From NCBI GenBank assembly GCA_003550325.1, contig QKWP01000612.1, positions 3,964 to 67,963 on the forward strand: a stretch of 64,000 bases of DNA. The letters run 5' to 3'. Both the position numbers and the translations under genes were made by a program. Shown piece after piece: positions 45,700-56,439 of this stretch; the stretch's first letter is position 1; the number at the start of each line of letters is the position of its first letter. The DNA is from Gigaspora rosea. Its lineage: Eukaryota; Glomeromycota; Glomeromycetes; Diversisporales; Gigasporaceae. Below the pieces are notes generated by a model. The model saw only the letters and a program-made list of their open reading frames with translations. It did no database searches and had not been told where the DNA came from.

Positions 45700-45752
45700 C
45701 TCCGGTGGCCAAGTTGGTAGGCCTTGTCCCTGAGGTCGATCCAGTTCTTTAG
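45700..45752 (+). promoter_or_regulatory. Second A-box/B-box-like pair within the SINE, plus strand
   Basis: GGTGGCCAAGTTGGTAGGCC fits the tRNA A box, and GAGGTCGATCCAG, about 20 bp on, approaches the B box. It is on the opposite strand to the SINE head, so it may be an inverted tRNA-like fragment or chance. Confidence 0.4.
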
Positions 45753-45811
45753 CTCTGGTCCAATATTCTGGTTTTGGTTGTACTGTCAAGATCTTTGCTA
45801 TCTCCTTAGAA

Positions 45812-46894
45812 AGCTTCCAGAAATTACGTAATTTTTGGGTGGGTGGGTGAGGTCCCCAAAATATCAGATTATATTTCTGATCAAAATTTTATAATTCTGG
45901 TCAAAAGTATAAAATTATAAAATTATTAATAACTTTTAATCTACTGGGCCAATTTAGATGATTTAACTACCAAAATGTTTGTTTTATTTAGCGATTCTAA
46001 CAAGCTCAAAATTGTTAAAATCTAATTACAGAGTCCCAAGATCATTCAACTTTTGTGTAATTTTAATAGTAATTTTAGAATCACTAAGTAAATTTCTTTG
46101 ACATTGAATAACTTTTGATTCACTGGTCCATTTTGGATGATTTAACTACCAAAATGTTTGTCTCACTTAGACAATTATAACAAGGCCAAAATTGTTAAAA
46201 TATAATCACAGAGTTCCAAGATCATTCAATTTTTGTGTAATTTTAATAGTGATTTTTTAGAATTACTAAATAAATTTCTTTAAAATTAAATAACTTTTAA
46301 TCCACTAGTCCATTTTGGATGATTTAACTACCAAAATGTTCGTTTTAGTGAGATAATTCTAACAAGCCCAAAATTACTAAATTTCAATTACATGATTCCA
46401 AGGTCGATAAAGATTTGTATTGTTTTTAACAATACAAATCTTTATCAATCTTGGATTCTGTAATTGAAATTTAGCGATTTTGGGCTTGTTAGAATCATCT
46501 TACTGAGACGGACATTTTGGTAGTTAAATCATTCAAAATGGACTAGTGGATTAAAAGTTATTTAATTTTAAAGAAATTTACTTAGTGATTCTAAAAAATT
46601 ACTATTAAAATTACACAAAAGTTAAACGATCTTGGGTCTCTGTAATTAGATTTTACCGATTTTGGTCTTGTTAGAATTGTCTCATTGAGACGAGCATTTT
46701 GGTAGTTAAATCATACAAAACAGACCAGTGGATCAAAATTTATTATTAATTCTAAAAATTGTACATATGGATAATTTTTAAAAAAATATAAAATTTGATT
46801 GGCTAATAGGGTATTAGGACTGTATCAGGTGTAGGTGGGTGGGTAAAATTTTGAAGTTTATTAGTAACAAAAAACTATGTAATTTCTGGAAGCT
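45812..46894. mobile_element. 1.1-kb TIR element nested in the SINE
   Basis: AGCTTCCAGAAATTACGTAA at the left, CTATGTAATTTCTGGAAGCT at the right. GGGTGGGTGGG near the left end has the inverse-like partner GGTGGGTGGGTAA near the right. CCTTA occurs at both outer sides (45802-45810 region and 46895-46900), so the target may be TTA or CCTTA. The inside is a large palindrome of tandem hairpin-family units. Confidence 0.78.
45900..46745. repeat. Palindromic cluster of hairpin-family units
   Basis: Three successive left-arm units (each with GGATGATTTAACTACCAAAA) are followed, after a centre near 46428 (TTGTTTTTAACAATA), by two inverse units (TTTTGGTAGTTAAATCAT). Each unit contains CTAACAAG...CAAAATTG and an ending like ATTACAGAGTCCCAAGATCA. 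A rare case of tandem units in a large palindrome. Confidence 0.75.
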
Positions 46895-47064
46895 CCCTTA
46901 CTCAAAACTTGCCAAATGGGTTTCTGTTTCCTCAGTTCCTTGGATTTGTCTGTATTACGAGATAAAACTTTGACCGAAAGCTCCCATTCAAGAGGACTAC
47001 AGGTAATGTACCAAACTGATTGACAGGAAACAGTTACCAGAACACAGGTTTATTTTTTTCAAAA

Positions 47065-47142
47065 GTATCACCAGTAAAATTTGAACCCTAAACCTGCCAC
47101 TTGGAGAGTGACAACTTATCAACTTCCCTAAGTCGCCATACC
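47065..47142 (-). other. tRNA-like head of the SINE (Pol III promoter)
   Basis: Complement reads GGTATGGCGACTTAGGGAAG, a D-arm-like part, an anticodon-like hairpin (TGTCAC TCTCCAA GTGGCA) and a B-box-like GGTTCAAAT in a T-arm-like place, followed by GGTGATAC that partly pairs with the 5' end. It is tRNA-derived rather than a working tRNA: stems are imperfect and it is fused to the SINE body. I do not name the tRNA. Confidence 0.7.
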
Positions 47143-47156
47143 TATATTTATTTATT

Positions 47157-48105
47157 ATTGTATATTATTGTCCGGAGTAAAGCAAAGGACCTTTAGTTTC
47201 TACATATTATGATACAAAAGTTACTTTTTGATGTTCAAATATTAAAATATCAAAAACGCAACTTTGCACTTTCTGTTTGTCCACTCACATGATTTTTAAA
47301 TTATTTTTAAGGATAGAGTGTAATGACGTCATTTCTATTATGAGACTTATTGTTATGATCGTTGATAACACAAAATCTCTAATACTAATATGTATCGAAT
47401 ATTCTAGATATTTTATTTACTATCAAAAAACCAGTTTTAACTTGTTTTAGCACCCACAAAAAATGTCTAACACCCGTAACTATTACTAACTTCTTGTCAT
47501 ATTTTTTTAAAAAATTAAATATAAAATGTTAAATTCTTTGCTTTGAAATGAAAATTTGGACATTGAAAATACTGTAAATATAGTTTTTTTTGATGTAAAC
47601 AAAAATGTATTTTATTTAACTATAGTAGCAAGTTTTTTTATGCCGTGCTACATAATATGACAATTTTCTAATTACAGAATCCAAAGATTAATAAAGATTT
47701 ATCAATCATTTAATCAAATTAATTTTTATATATAAAATCAATTTGATTAAATAATTGATAAATCTTTATCGATCTTTGGATTCTGTGATTAGAATTTAAC
47801 AATTTTGGGCTTGTTGGAATCATCTCGCTGAGATGAATATTTTGGTATGGTAGTTAAATCATCCAAAACGGCCTAGTAAATCAAAAGTTATTTAATAGTA
47901 AAGAAATTTACTTAGCGATAAACGATCTTGGGATCCTGTAATTGGATTTTAACAATTTTGGGCTTGTTAGAATCATCTCATTGAGACAAACATTTTGATA
48001 GTTAAATCATCCAAAAGTACTAGTGGATCAAAAGTTATTATTAATTCCATAAATTAGAATATATATAAAATTTATAGTACAAGAAATAAAGTTGAGTTTT
48101 AGATA
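47157..48105. other. Gene-free DNA with hairpin-family units
   Basis: Positions 47157-47680 have no gene. Positions 47680-48030 hold an inverted pair (AAGATTAATAAAGATTTATC near 47690 against GATAAATCTTTATCGATCTT near 47756) followed by two units of the 45900-46745 family (TCATCTCGCTGAGATGA, TCATCTCATTGAGACAA). Confidence 0.6.
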
Positions 48106-48563
48106 AACAATACTATGCTTTTATCTAGTAAATAGCAAATGTTTTTAATTATTATATTTATATAAATATTTGGAGTGTTTGCAGAAGAAAGGGCGGAAAC
48201 TCAAATATATCTCATTTTGAGATAATTGAGTTTAATTACTTGTTTTGGTTTTCAGACTGATCCGGATCAATCAAAATTTCACGGTTTTGATTGGTTAAAG
48301 ATAACAGGTAATTACTAGGTAATCTCATGATGCGCACAGCTTCGTGGAACTTTTTCTTTACATTATCTTGACTGTTTATTATGCAAATCGACATTAATTT
48401 ATAATTGAGAAATGTTAACCATATCGAAATTTACCCAAATCCAATAAAAACTCAATTTTCATTTTTGTGCAGTTTTCGCACTTTCTACTGCAAGGACTCT
48501 ATTTAGCTCCAAACAAACAATGCTATGCATTTACCTAGTATTTAAATGTTTTTAATTAGTAAT
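48106..48563. repeat. Pair of ~45-bp direct repeats 360 bp apart
   Basis: AAACAATACTATGCTTTTAT ... AAATGTTTTTAATTA at 48106 and AAACAATGCTATGCATTTAC ... AAATGTTTTTAATTA at 48513. The DNA between (48156-48512) is unlike its surroundings, with GATAATTGAGTTTAATTACT. Possible terminal direct repeats of a very short element, or a duplication; unproven. Confidence 0.45.
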
Positions 48564-48578
48564 ATTATATATTTTATT

Positions 48579-48762
48579 TTTTTATTTTTATTTTATTTTT
48601 ATTTTTTTTTTTTTATAAGTGAGGTCTGTCCTCGTTTTCTTTATTATTATTAAAGTAGATATTATAGGAATTCCATAATATAGTACATTAATTTCGGGAA
48701 GGGGGAGGGTAAAGCTAATTTACTTTTGACCTAGACTTAACTAAGGAAGGTCGCAGATCTAA
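48579..48762 (-). other. LINE B 3' UTR and A-rich tail
   Basis: Follows ORF2. The plus-strand T-rich tract TTTTATTTTTATTTTTTTTT (48590-48614) is the tail; ATAAGTGAGGTCTGTCCTCG then follows, with small hairpin potential (GAGG/CCTC). Confidence 0.7.
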
Positions 48763-51700
48763 CTAGGTTATGTATACTATGGTAGTAGGGGAGGTGTTGT
48801 GTGCTATGAAGTTGTGGGTCCAGATTCTATATTTAAATTCATTGGGTGTAATGGTGTTATTACTAGAGGTGGATTTAGGGATAGGAATGAGATTGTTGGA
48901 GGTAGGTGGAGTAGTGATCTTGGCTATCGTCGCTCTGCTGGTCTTCCAGATTTTGTGTAGATTCTTGATAATTTTGTGGTAAAGTTGGGGGTAAGTGAGG
49001 CTTGGGTTTTTGGGGTTGAAGAGGGGAAGCAGGTTTTTGTCGTGATTAGACTGATGAGTAGGCATTTGTCATATGAGAGGTATAAATGTGTAAAGTTGTC
49101 GATAAAGGGTTGAGCATTAATGTTATTTAGGTTGTGTTTAGTGCAGATTTTGCATATGATTTGTTTGATTATTTCAGAAATAGGTTGGTCATTGCTCGGG
49201 CATGTGATCCAATGGGTGCTGTCTTCCCATTCTTGTCTGCATCTTGGACACTTTGGATCAGGGTATTTAGACGGGTCTCGGTGGTATAGGTTCAGGAGGT
49301 TTGGTAGTTCATTAGATAGCAAATTAATTTTGAAAGCCTTGAGGATAGACTTCTTTGGATTAGTTTGGAGGGATAGAGGTTTGCTATCGTATGATATTAG
49401 TAAGTATGTATGGGTCCAGTTGATTTGGAGTCGTGGGTTGCTCCATTCTGTGGTCCTGTATTGTGAGTGCCATTGTGCGATTGTGGTGGCATTGAAAAGG
49501 TGCCGTAGGAATCGCCTTGGTGTGTGTGGGATATTGTGTGTGAGAAATTGTACTGTATATGAGTTACCAATATGCTGAACCACAAGCTCTGAGTGGGTGG
49601 ATTCCGGTGGATCAGGTATAATTAGTGTTTCCTTGTAGTTGACAGTTAACTTGATTTCTTTTGTAGTAATGATAGTTTTGATTGCTAGTAAGAGTGTGGC
49701 ATGATTCATGGTATGTATTCTCCTGTGGTGGTAAGTCGGAGTAGAGATAATCGTGTTGAGTACATTTTTTAGATGTTTGGAGTTTGTTGAGATTTCGGTC
49801 CTTTGATAACGTGTGATTATTGTCAGCGCAGCTTTGAGCGGTGATGGCCAAGATTCATTGTGAACATGTAGTATTGTTTGTGGGTTGTTGATACTAATTA
49901 TAGCTGAGGGAGTAGGAATAGAGTTAACGAGGATGTTGGTGTTGACTATTTCTATTTTTACGGGTTCACAGTCTTTATTGAGTTTGGGTTGTTGTATGTA
50001 TAGGTTCCATAGGTTCGAGTTAATGTTGGAAAACGCGTTTATGAGTTTGAGAGTGATTTGGTCAGATGTAGATAGCCATGTATAGTCAGGGGTAGTCTTG
50101 GGTAAGTGGTTTCGGTGTTTAATTGCTAGTTTTATATTAGGTAGGTAAGCTCTAATCGTGAATGATGAGTTGACCTGTGTTGGAATTAGTTCCTTGGTAT
50201 CTGATGTAAAGAAGCACTTGATGGATTTTTCTTTTAAAGGCTTTAGGTTGCAGCTGTGGCATCTGGTAAGTTGTTTTGTTTGTTTGTTAAATTCCCAATG
50301 GCTCATTTTGGCATTATTGTTTGTTATATTACTTATTTTTCCTATGTGGCCGCTATGTGTGATTATCCATTGTTTTTTCGTGCAATTGACCTTGGGTGTT
50401 ATGAAGGGGTTGGGCGTTGTGAGACTGGAAACAGGGTAAGTGTAATCAGTTAGTAAGTCGTGAATTTGCTTGAACCATAGGGGTTGTTTTCCTCGTGGGA
50501 TTTTCTGAATGTTGTGGGGTATAGTTTGCCAGTCAATGACTTCATTGCAATTATAATCTAAGAATTGTTCTATGTATCTAATGTTATGCTGGTTGAGCCT
50601 AGTTTTGAGGTATGAGTGGTTTGGGATGTTAATTATAATAGTATTGATGGGAGTGCCTTGAGTGTTTTGTGGAGATGGCCAGGGGTGATTTGCATTAGTG
50701 ATTTGTATATCCAAGTCGTATATAGTGTGGATGATTTGGGCCGTGGTAGTTTTGTTCTCTTTTGTCAGGAATACTGGTGGTTCTAGGAGGACGGATTGGT
50801 TGGTGCATGTGGCATTTTGTAATTGTTGTAAGCGTACCTTGAGTAAAGAAGTTGGAAAGTCTGGTTGATTTAATGCTTTAGTAAAGAGAGAGATGTGTTG
50901 GTACAGAAAGGAATTGGGAACAGATTTTGCTAGGCCTGCTTTGTGTTTTACAGTTGATGTGTATTTGGTAGTGATCTTTTCGCATAGATAATGGGGGAAA
51001 AAGGTATTTTGGACTCGGTATGCTAGCCTCGTTAACAGTACTGTATTAACGATATATATTGTCTGTTTTTCAGTGATCCTGGCGTGTTGCATTTTTTGTA
51101 TATCTGCTAGGGCTTCATTTGTAATAATTTTGTGGATTGGGTGGTGCTTTGGTGTTCTAGTAAACCAATATCCTAATAATTTGAAGGCTTCAGTTTTATT
51201 TATATTATGTATTGGTACATTCTGGAAAGTTATATGTGCATTCTGGTCAGGTGAGTTTGTTGTTAGCGTGGATTTCGTCAGATTAACTTTGATATTAGTT
51301 AGGTCATAGAAGGATGTAGCAGTGGTGATAATTTTCTCTAGGACTTCTTTTGAGTGTACTATCCATGTCGTATCATCCATATAGGCTAGGCAGGCTATAT
51401 TGGTATGGAGTGGTAGTGGGTTTGACGGGGTTTTGGTATATAGTTCGTAACCTTTGTTTTCCTTTGTAATTCTGTGTAGGAGAGGGTCGTAGTATATGCA
51501 GCATAGGAGGGGGGTGATGGTTTCGCCCTGGTCGATGCCATCACCTACCAGGTAAGAGGTTGTGAGTCCATATTCTGTAATAACTCTATTTTCTCTATTT
51601 AAGAATAAATTTGTAATAAGCGAGGCGTAGTGTTTAGAGCATTTAATTCTGAGAAGTGCTTTGTGGAGCAAAGGGAGATGTACAGAATCGTATGCTTTGG

Positions 51701-53826
51701 ACATGTCTTGCAACAATATCCAAAATTCTTTATTGTTTATGTATGCATTCTCAAGTATGTTTGTGAGGTGTTGGATAGGTTGGGCAGTTGATGTGTAAGG
51801 TAGAGTGACATAATTGGAGGGAGATAGTATGGGGTATCTCATCAGAATCTGATTGAGTCAGTTAGTTAGAATTTTTGTAAAGATTTTACGAGTTTGCTCA
51901 ATTAGGGTAATTGGGCATGTTTGGTTCGCTCGCCTTCGAATTTTTGTTTTTTGGAAATGGGGTAAATCAGACTATGTTTTCATGCTTTTGGAATAGTGCC
52001 TAGACTAGTGCATGCGTTAAAGATATCTAATAAGGTATCAATGGCATGGACCGGTAGTTGTTTTAGCATTTCATTAAAGATGCCTTGCGGACCTGTGGCT
52101 TTTTGTAGGGGAGAGTTGGTAATTGTTTCTAATAGTTCTTCCTTGCTAATAGGTGGACTGAGGGGCGAATACTATTCTGAGAATATGTGTGATAGTGGTT
52201 CGTAGTAGTCCGTCCATGCTTCCCAGTGCTCATTGTTGGTTGGATTAGGTTTAGTCCATTGGGTAAAGTGCTGCTTAACTTTGTCTTTGATTTCAGTTGG
52301 TTCCATTATGACGGCGTTTGGGAGGCAGATATTGGGGAGGGATACTCTGTCTGTGTGTTTTCTTAAGATGCTGTCTATCATTGTGGTGGTATGGTTGGTG
52401 AAGTTTTGGTACCTGCGTTTGATGTAGTAATTTATATGCTCTCTATGTTCTGTATTATTTTCCAAATTTTGAGCTTTGTGCAGGCCTCTGTGTAGTTCCA
52501 CGATTAGTGCTTTGGTTTGCAATAATGTGTATGATTGCAGATTTTGTTCACTAAGTCGAGGAGTAGGATATTCGGTAAGGTCATCAATTTGCTTCATTTT
52601 TTCATTTATGTCTTTGACTATAGCCGCTAACGATCTTGGAGTTGGGTCTGTAAGAATTAATCTTTTGATCCTATTGGCGATCTTGAGGGCCTGATGGAGT
52701 TTTGTGGCTTTGAGGTTGAAGGCATGGAATTTTCGGTATGTGGATTTAGAGGTAGAGATGAACTTATTCGCTGCTTCTTTAACGGCCATGTTCCATTTGT
52801 GCCATTGTCTATTTAGTGTCTCTTCGTCTGTTATTGGAGTATTACAGTTCAAATTAAGCTCCGTTATTCGGTTACTGATGTAGGAAGTGAAATCTGCCCA
52901 AGACTCCTCCGTCATTTTGTGGTAGAGAAAGGTTTTTCTGGAGGTTCTTTGTTTCCTTTGTGTAGGGAATGTGTAAGGTAAAAGCCATTTGGTATGTAGT
53001 ATCATATGGTCGCTATCAGTAATCCTAGTTGGGTCTATGGTTGTAATGTTCGAGCAATGGGCAATAATATCTGATATAACTCAGATGTCATCAATTTGGC
53101 TGTGTGAAGTTGATCTAGACCAAGTAGGTTGAGTGATACTGAAGTAGTTCATCATACTGGACATGTGAATATTGCTCATAAAATGTAGGATTGAGGATGA
53201 CCGGGTTTTGGAGGAAGAGATGTTATGATTGAAATCTCCTAGAACTATGATTTTCATTGATTTTGCTTTGGCTTGTGTGATCCAGTCTGATGCTAGTGCC
53301 TGTGTATTTAGAGAGAGTTGGAGATTGTTGGAGGGGAGGTAGACTGATATAATGCGGGTCCTGTTGTGGTGTGGAAAGAAAAGGTCCATCATTATGGCTG
53401 TTCTGGGAAGGGTGCGAATATCGTGTATGTATGGTTGTAGGAAGGGTTGTATTGTGATAGCTGTTCCCATGCTTGATTCTTGTTTTATCGCTGTATTTTC
53501 ATCACAATTTGAGGTGTATATTAGATATATGGGGTTGGATAGGTTGAGGTTCTTTTCATTGGATTGGGCTAGTTTGGTTTCTGTCATTGATACAATATAG
53601 AGGTCTTTTTCTTTACAGTATTGAGCCAAATCTTTAGTTTGAGATTTTTGTTAATGCCCTGGACATTATGGGTAGTGATGTTGAGATAGGGTAGGTTGTT
53701 AATGGTTGTTTTGCGTGTATGCTGAGTGTGAGTAGTGGAGGGGGAGTTTATGTTTGTATTGTTATTTGGGTTGTTAGTAGTCCCGTCTATGCAGGTGTGA
53801 TCACATGAATAAAGGTAGTCGCTCAT
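48763..53826 (-). pseudogene. LINE B ORF2: endonuclease, reverse transcriptase, zinc motif
   Basis: The element's nicking and copying enzyme. Its start ATG (53826-53824) overlaps ORF1's stop as ATGA. Endonuclease landmarks: THNVQGINKN, SMTETKLAQ (Glu), IIVLGDFNHNIS (Asp, Asn) and ITDSDHMIL (SDH). RT: the first fingers stretch is SPLQKATGPQGIFNEML. In the 972-residue open part (48924-51842), motif A is DMSKAYDSV (46-54) and motif C is AYMDDTTW (153-160). About residues 650-780 resemble a worn RNase H; CPRCRQEWEDSTHWITC (about 880) is a zinc motif. Breaks: frameshift near 53636, TGA 53081, TAG 52172, TGA 51980, frameshift near 51915, TGA 51858, and probably a frameshift near 48960, after which KIIKNLHKIWKTSRATIAKI looks like the native C-terminus. 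Confidence 0.92.
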
Positions 53827-55991
53827 GATAAAGAGTTATCAAAGATGTCTCATTCCGGATGTAGGAGATCGGGAAGATTGATCAGGTAGTTTGGAATAAG
53901 TATAACGTTAAAATGTTCTTGAATTTTATTGATGACTTCGGGAGCTGTGTCATAGCTAGATATGGGAATTTGAGTGGATATGGCTGGAATATTGTTGGTT
54001 ATATATGTTGTAAGTTCTTCTAGGTTGGGAGGTAGGTTATGCTTGGTATGGTTGTCAGGAGTAGGATCCTTCGGTGTGATTTCAATCCATTCTTTGGGGA
54101 GTTTGTCGAAATAGTAGATCTCACGCAGTAATCATGATGTGTCCACTAGTTGTCCAGGTGTGGTTATTGGAATAGTAATCTGGTATTCTTTAATGTCCTC
54201 GACCTTAGTAGGAAGTTCAGGTTTATCTGTCAGGTTTACTGCCATTATGTTAGAGGAAAGAGGAAAGAGGAATTTATATTTGTGTTTGATTTCTTGAATA
54301 AAAGTTCTTGCAAGTTGTTTATCAGTGATAGGGTATATATAGGTCAGCCCTGTCTTGATTTTTGTGGTGTCAGTTGGTAGTGGGGGTTTTGCAATTATGT
54401 AATCGTTAGGAAGTCTTCCGAATTCGTATTTCTCTCGTAGCAGATCTATTATGCTCTTAAAATTCTTAGGAGAAAGCATTGGGTCTATTAGAAACAAACC
54501 GCGTAGATTCTGTGGCAGTTCTTGTGGGGTGAGTAGTAGAGGGTCTCTGGGTTCAGGTATGGGTAGGTCAAAATACTGCTGGGGAATGCGATCAAAGTGG
54601 TAGTATTCTTTGAGTTGTGCTCTGTAGTCAGAAAGGTGAGCTAAATCATCAAAGTCGGTAATTGGAAAAAGGTCTCAGACAGCGCTATATAGGTCTGCAG
54701 GTTCGTAGGGAAGAGGCGATTTGTTGTCTGTGAAGTAGGAGCTGAGGAAATGTGAAAAGGAGTAGATTTTTCTAAGGGATGCCACCACTGCTCTTGTGTG
54801 TTTACGCTCGGTAAGGAGTAGAGTAAATGGCAGGAATTCTGTGATATGTTCTGGGATTAAGTCAGGATTGTCTGGTAGCGGTTCAAGGTTGTCAGATAAG
54901 GCTTCTCCAAGGAGCTTTCACATTGATTCGAATGGTACCAGGTCCTCCATTCGAGCGAATTTTGCGCAATAGTAAATTGTAGCAGTGATCTGGTGCGGAT
55001 TTGATGTGATGAAGTTCAGATTAGAAATATAATTGGCCGTCAGTTTCTTCTTGAGCATCGTGTAAATCTGGTCTCTGTTGGTTTTATTTGTAATGGTCAC
55101 ATTGTGTTGCCTTTTGTAGTTTCTTAGGGCTTTGTTAAAGCTTTCTTCGTATTCAATCTGGTGTGCTGGCTTACTTTTTTTGTCTCTAGTAAATGTGCTT
55201 AGCCCGATTGCTGAAGGGATGTTGCACTGTGTGGGCTGAGAGGATATTTTATCGTTGAAAAGTTTCAGAAGTTCAGTCTTGTCTTTGAGTGCGTTTAGTA
55301 CTCTGTTGGGGTTCCATGTAGTTGTATCGAAGGGCCATTCTTTCATTTTTTGTAGTGCTTCTGCAACGGCATTAGTCCATAAGGTTATTAGTTCTTGCGA
55401 CTCCGGGTCAGGGGGTCGGGTTTGTCTAACGGCCTGGCTGTAGCTTAGGGTCTTGGATCGGATTGGTGTTGATTCAACTGTGTGGTCTGATTTGCAGTCC
55501 ATGTCTACGTCATCGTCTTGATTATGTATATAATCATTGTCTATTGGAGCAGTTGGTATAGCAGGTTTTGTATAGGCTTCAGTGTTGGGGTCGGTATGCA
55601 TAATTATTTGACCATCGTCTGTTATATCAGAGAAATCCTTTTCGTCAAGTATTATTATCGGGGCTTGGGTCTCATTATGGGAAGATTGTAGTCCGGTACT
55701 CTGAGAGTTATATAACTCAATTTCATGGGGCGGGGAATCCTGGGAGATCTGGGTACTGGGTTCTGCATTGTTCTTGTCCAAAACTGGTTTATTGTTTTGA
55801 TCTATGCATGATTGTATAGATCCTTGATGCGATGATGTCATTGATGAATCTGACGGGGGTAAGCTGAGTTGGCCACTATTTTCATTATTGAGAATTGTGT
55901 CGTCTGGGCCGAGTGAGCGGGGTTTTTTTGTTAGAGGTTGGTCTTGGTGGTGTGGGTCAGCTGTGTATTGTGGTTTACTGCTAGGCTCCAT
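53823..55991 (-). pseudogene. LINE B ORF1 protein
   Basis: A single frame of 722 codons from ATG 55991, interrupted by four TGA codons at 54918-54920, 54675-54677, 54132-54134 and 53850-53852. The first half (about residues 1-190) is Ser/Gln/Asp/Pro-rich and probably disordered. A conserved-looking part follows (ESQELITLWTNAVAEALQKM, EYEESFNKALRNYKRQHN). The second half has alternating strands and helices (KTGLTYIYPITDKQLARTFI). No CCHC knuckle is visible. Position before the endonuclease gene indicates an ORF1 RNA-binding role; I recognise no named domain. It ends by overlapping ORF2 (ATGA), suggesting translational coupling. Confidence 0.85.
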
Positions 55992-56266
55992 TTGGTGGTG
56001 AGTGGTGTTGAATATTTGGTGCTCTGTTTTGAGGCGCCTTTTGTGTATTTTCCCTCCCAGAGGGAGGACTGTTTTGAGAGCATGTAGTGTGTCTACATTA
56101 GTTGTTTTTTCTTTTTTGCTCTTAATTTTGCTTAACTCTATGCTCTTGTGAGGTTCTCAAGTGCCCGTAGGGCTGTGTATAAATTTATTTAGATGAAAGA
56201 TTTTCTATTCTACTGTTTTTCTTTCCTAGAATTTTTGTGTACAAGAGATCATTGGAAAGAGTTTTT
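55992..56266 (-). promoter_or_regulatory. LINE B 5' UTR
   Basis: 275 bp upstream of ORF1, ending exactly at the target duplication. Its first bases, AACTCTTTCCAATGATCTCT then TGTACA, recur at the 5' end of the short element at 60717-61780. Such conserved LINE 5' ends usually hold an internal Pol II promoter (inference). Confidence 0.7.
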
Positions 56267-56439
56267 TATTATATATTTTATTATATTATATTTTAATTAT
56301 TATTATTTTTTTTTTTTATTCTTTGATGAGTCTGCTAGATACTTGCAAGTGAACAGAAGAATACTATGCTAAAATACATTTTACAGAATATTCAGTTTTT
56401 TCTTATATAAGCCCAACATCACTCAGTTTTCTAAAAAGG

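Larger units (their letters stand above)
45047..47142 (-). mobile_element. tRNA-headed SINE (~1 kb), interrupted by a TIR element
   Basis: On the minus strand the element starts GGTATGGCGACTTAGGGAAG at 47142, a tRNA-like head, and ends in a short poly-A (T run at 45047-45058). TATATTTATTTATT flanks both sides (45033-45046, 47143-47156), an exact 14-bp target duplication as LINE machinery makes. Without the nested element 45812-46894 it is about 1 kb, long for a SINE. The body has no ORF. Which LINE mobilised it is unknown. Confidence 0.8.
48579..56266 (-). mobile_element. LINE B, full-length APE-type retrotransposon, 7.7 kb
   Basis: Flanked by an exact 16-bp duplication TATTATATATTTTATT (48563-48578 and 56267-56282), so both ends are defined. 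Reading 5' to 3' on the minus strand: 5' UTR (56266-55992, starts AACTCTTTCCAATGATCTCT), ORF1 (55991-53823), ORF2 with endonuclease, reverse transcriptase, degenerate RNase H-like region and zinc motif (53826 to ~48765), then a T/A-rich tail at 48579-48614. About four in-frame stops in ORF1 and several breaks in ORF2 make it inactive, but a 972-codon stretch remains open. GC content is visibly higher than the surroundings. Confidence 0.95.

Noticed and set aside
45700-45752. Functional tRNA gene
   Set aside because: A- and B-box-like elements are present but the spacing is too short and no cloverleaf with acceptor stem is evident.
48770-55443. Open frames on the plus strand opposite LINE B (e.g. 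49120-49578, 50158-50439)
   Set aside because: They are complements of well-supported ORF1/ORF2 coding sequence, contain no recognisable domains and vary in frame.
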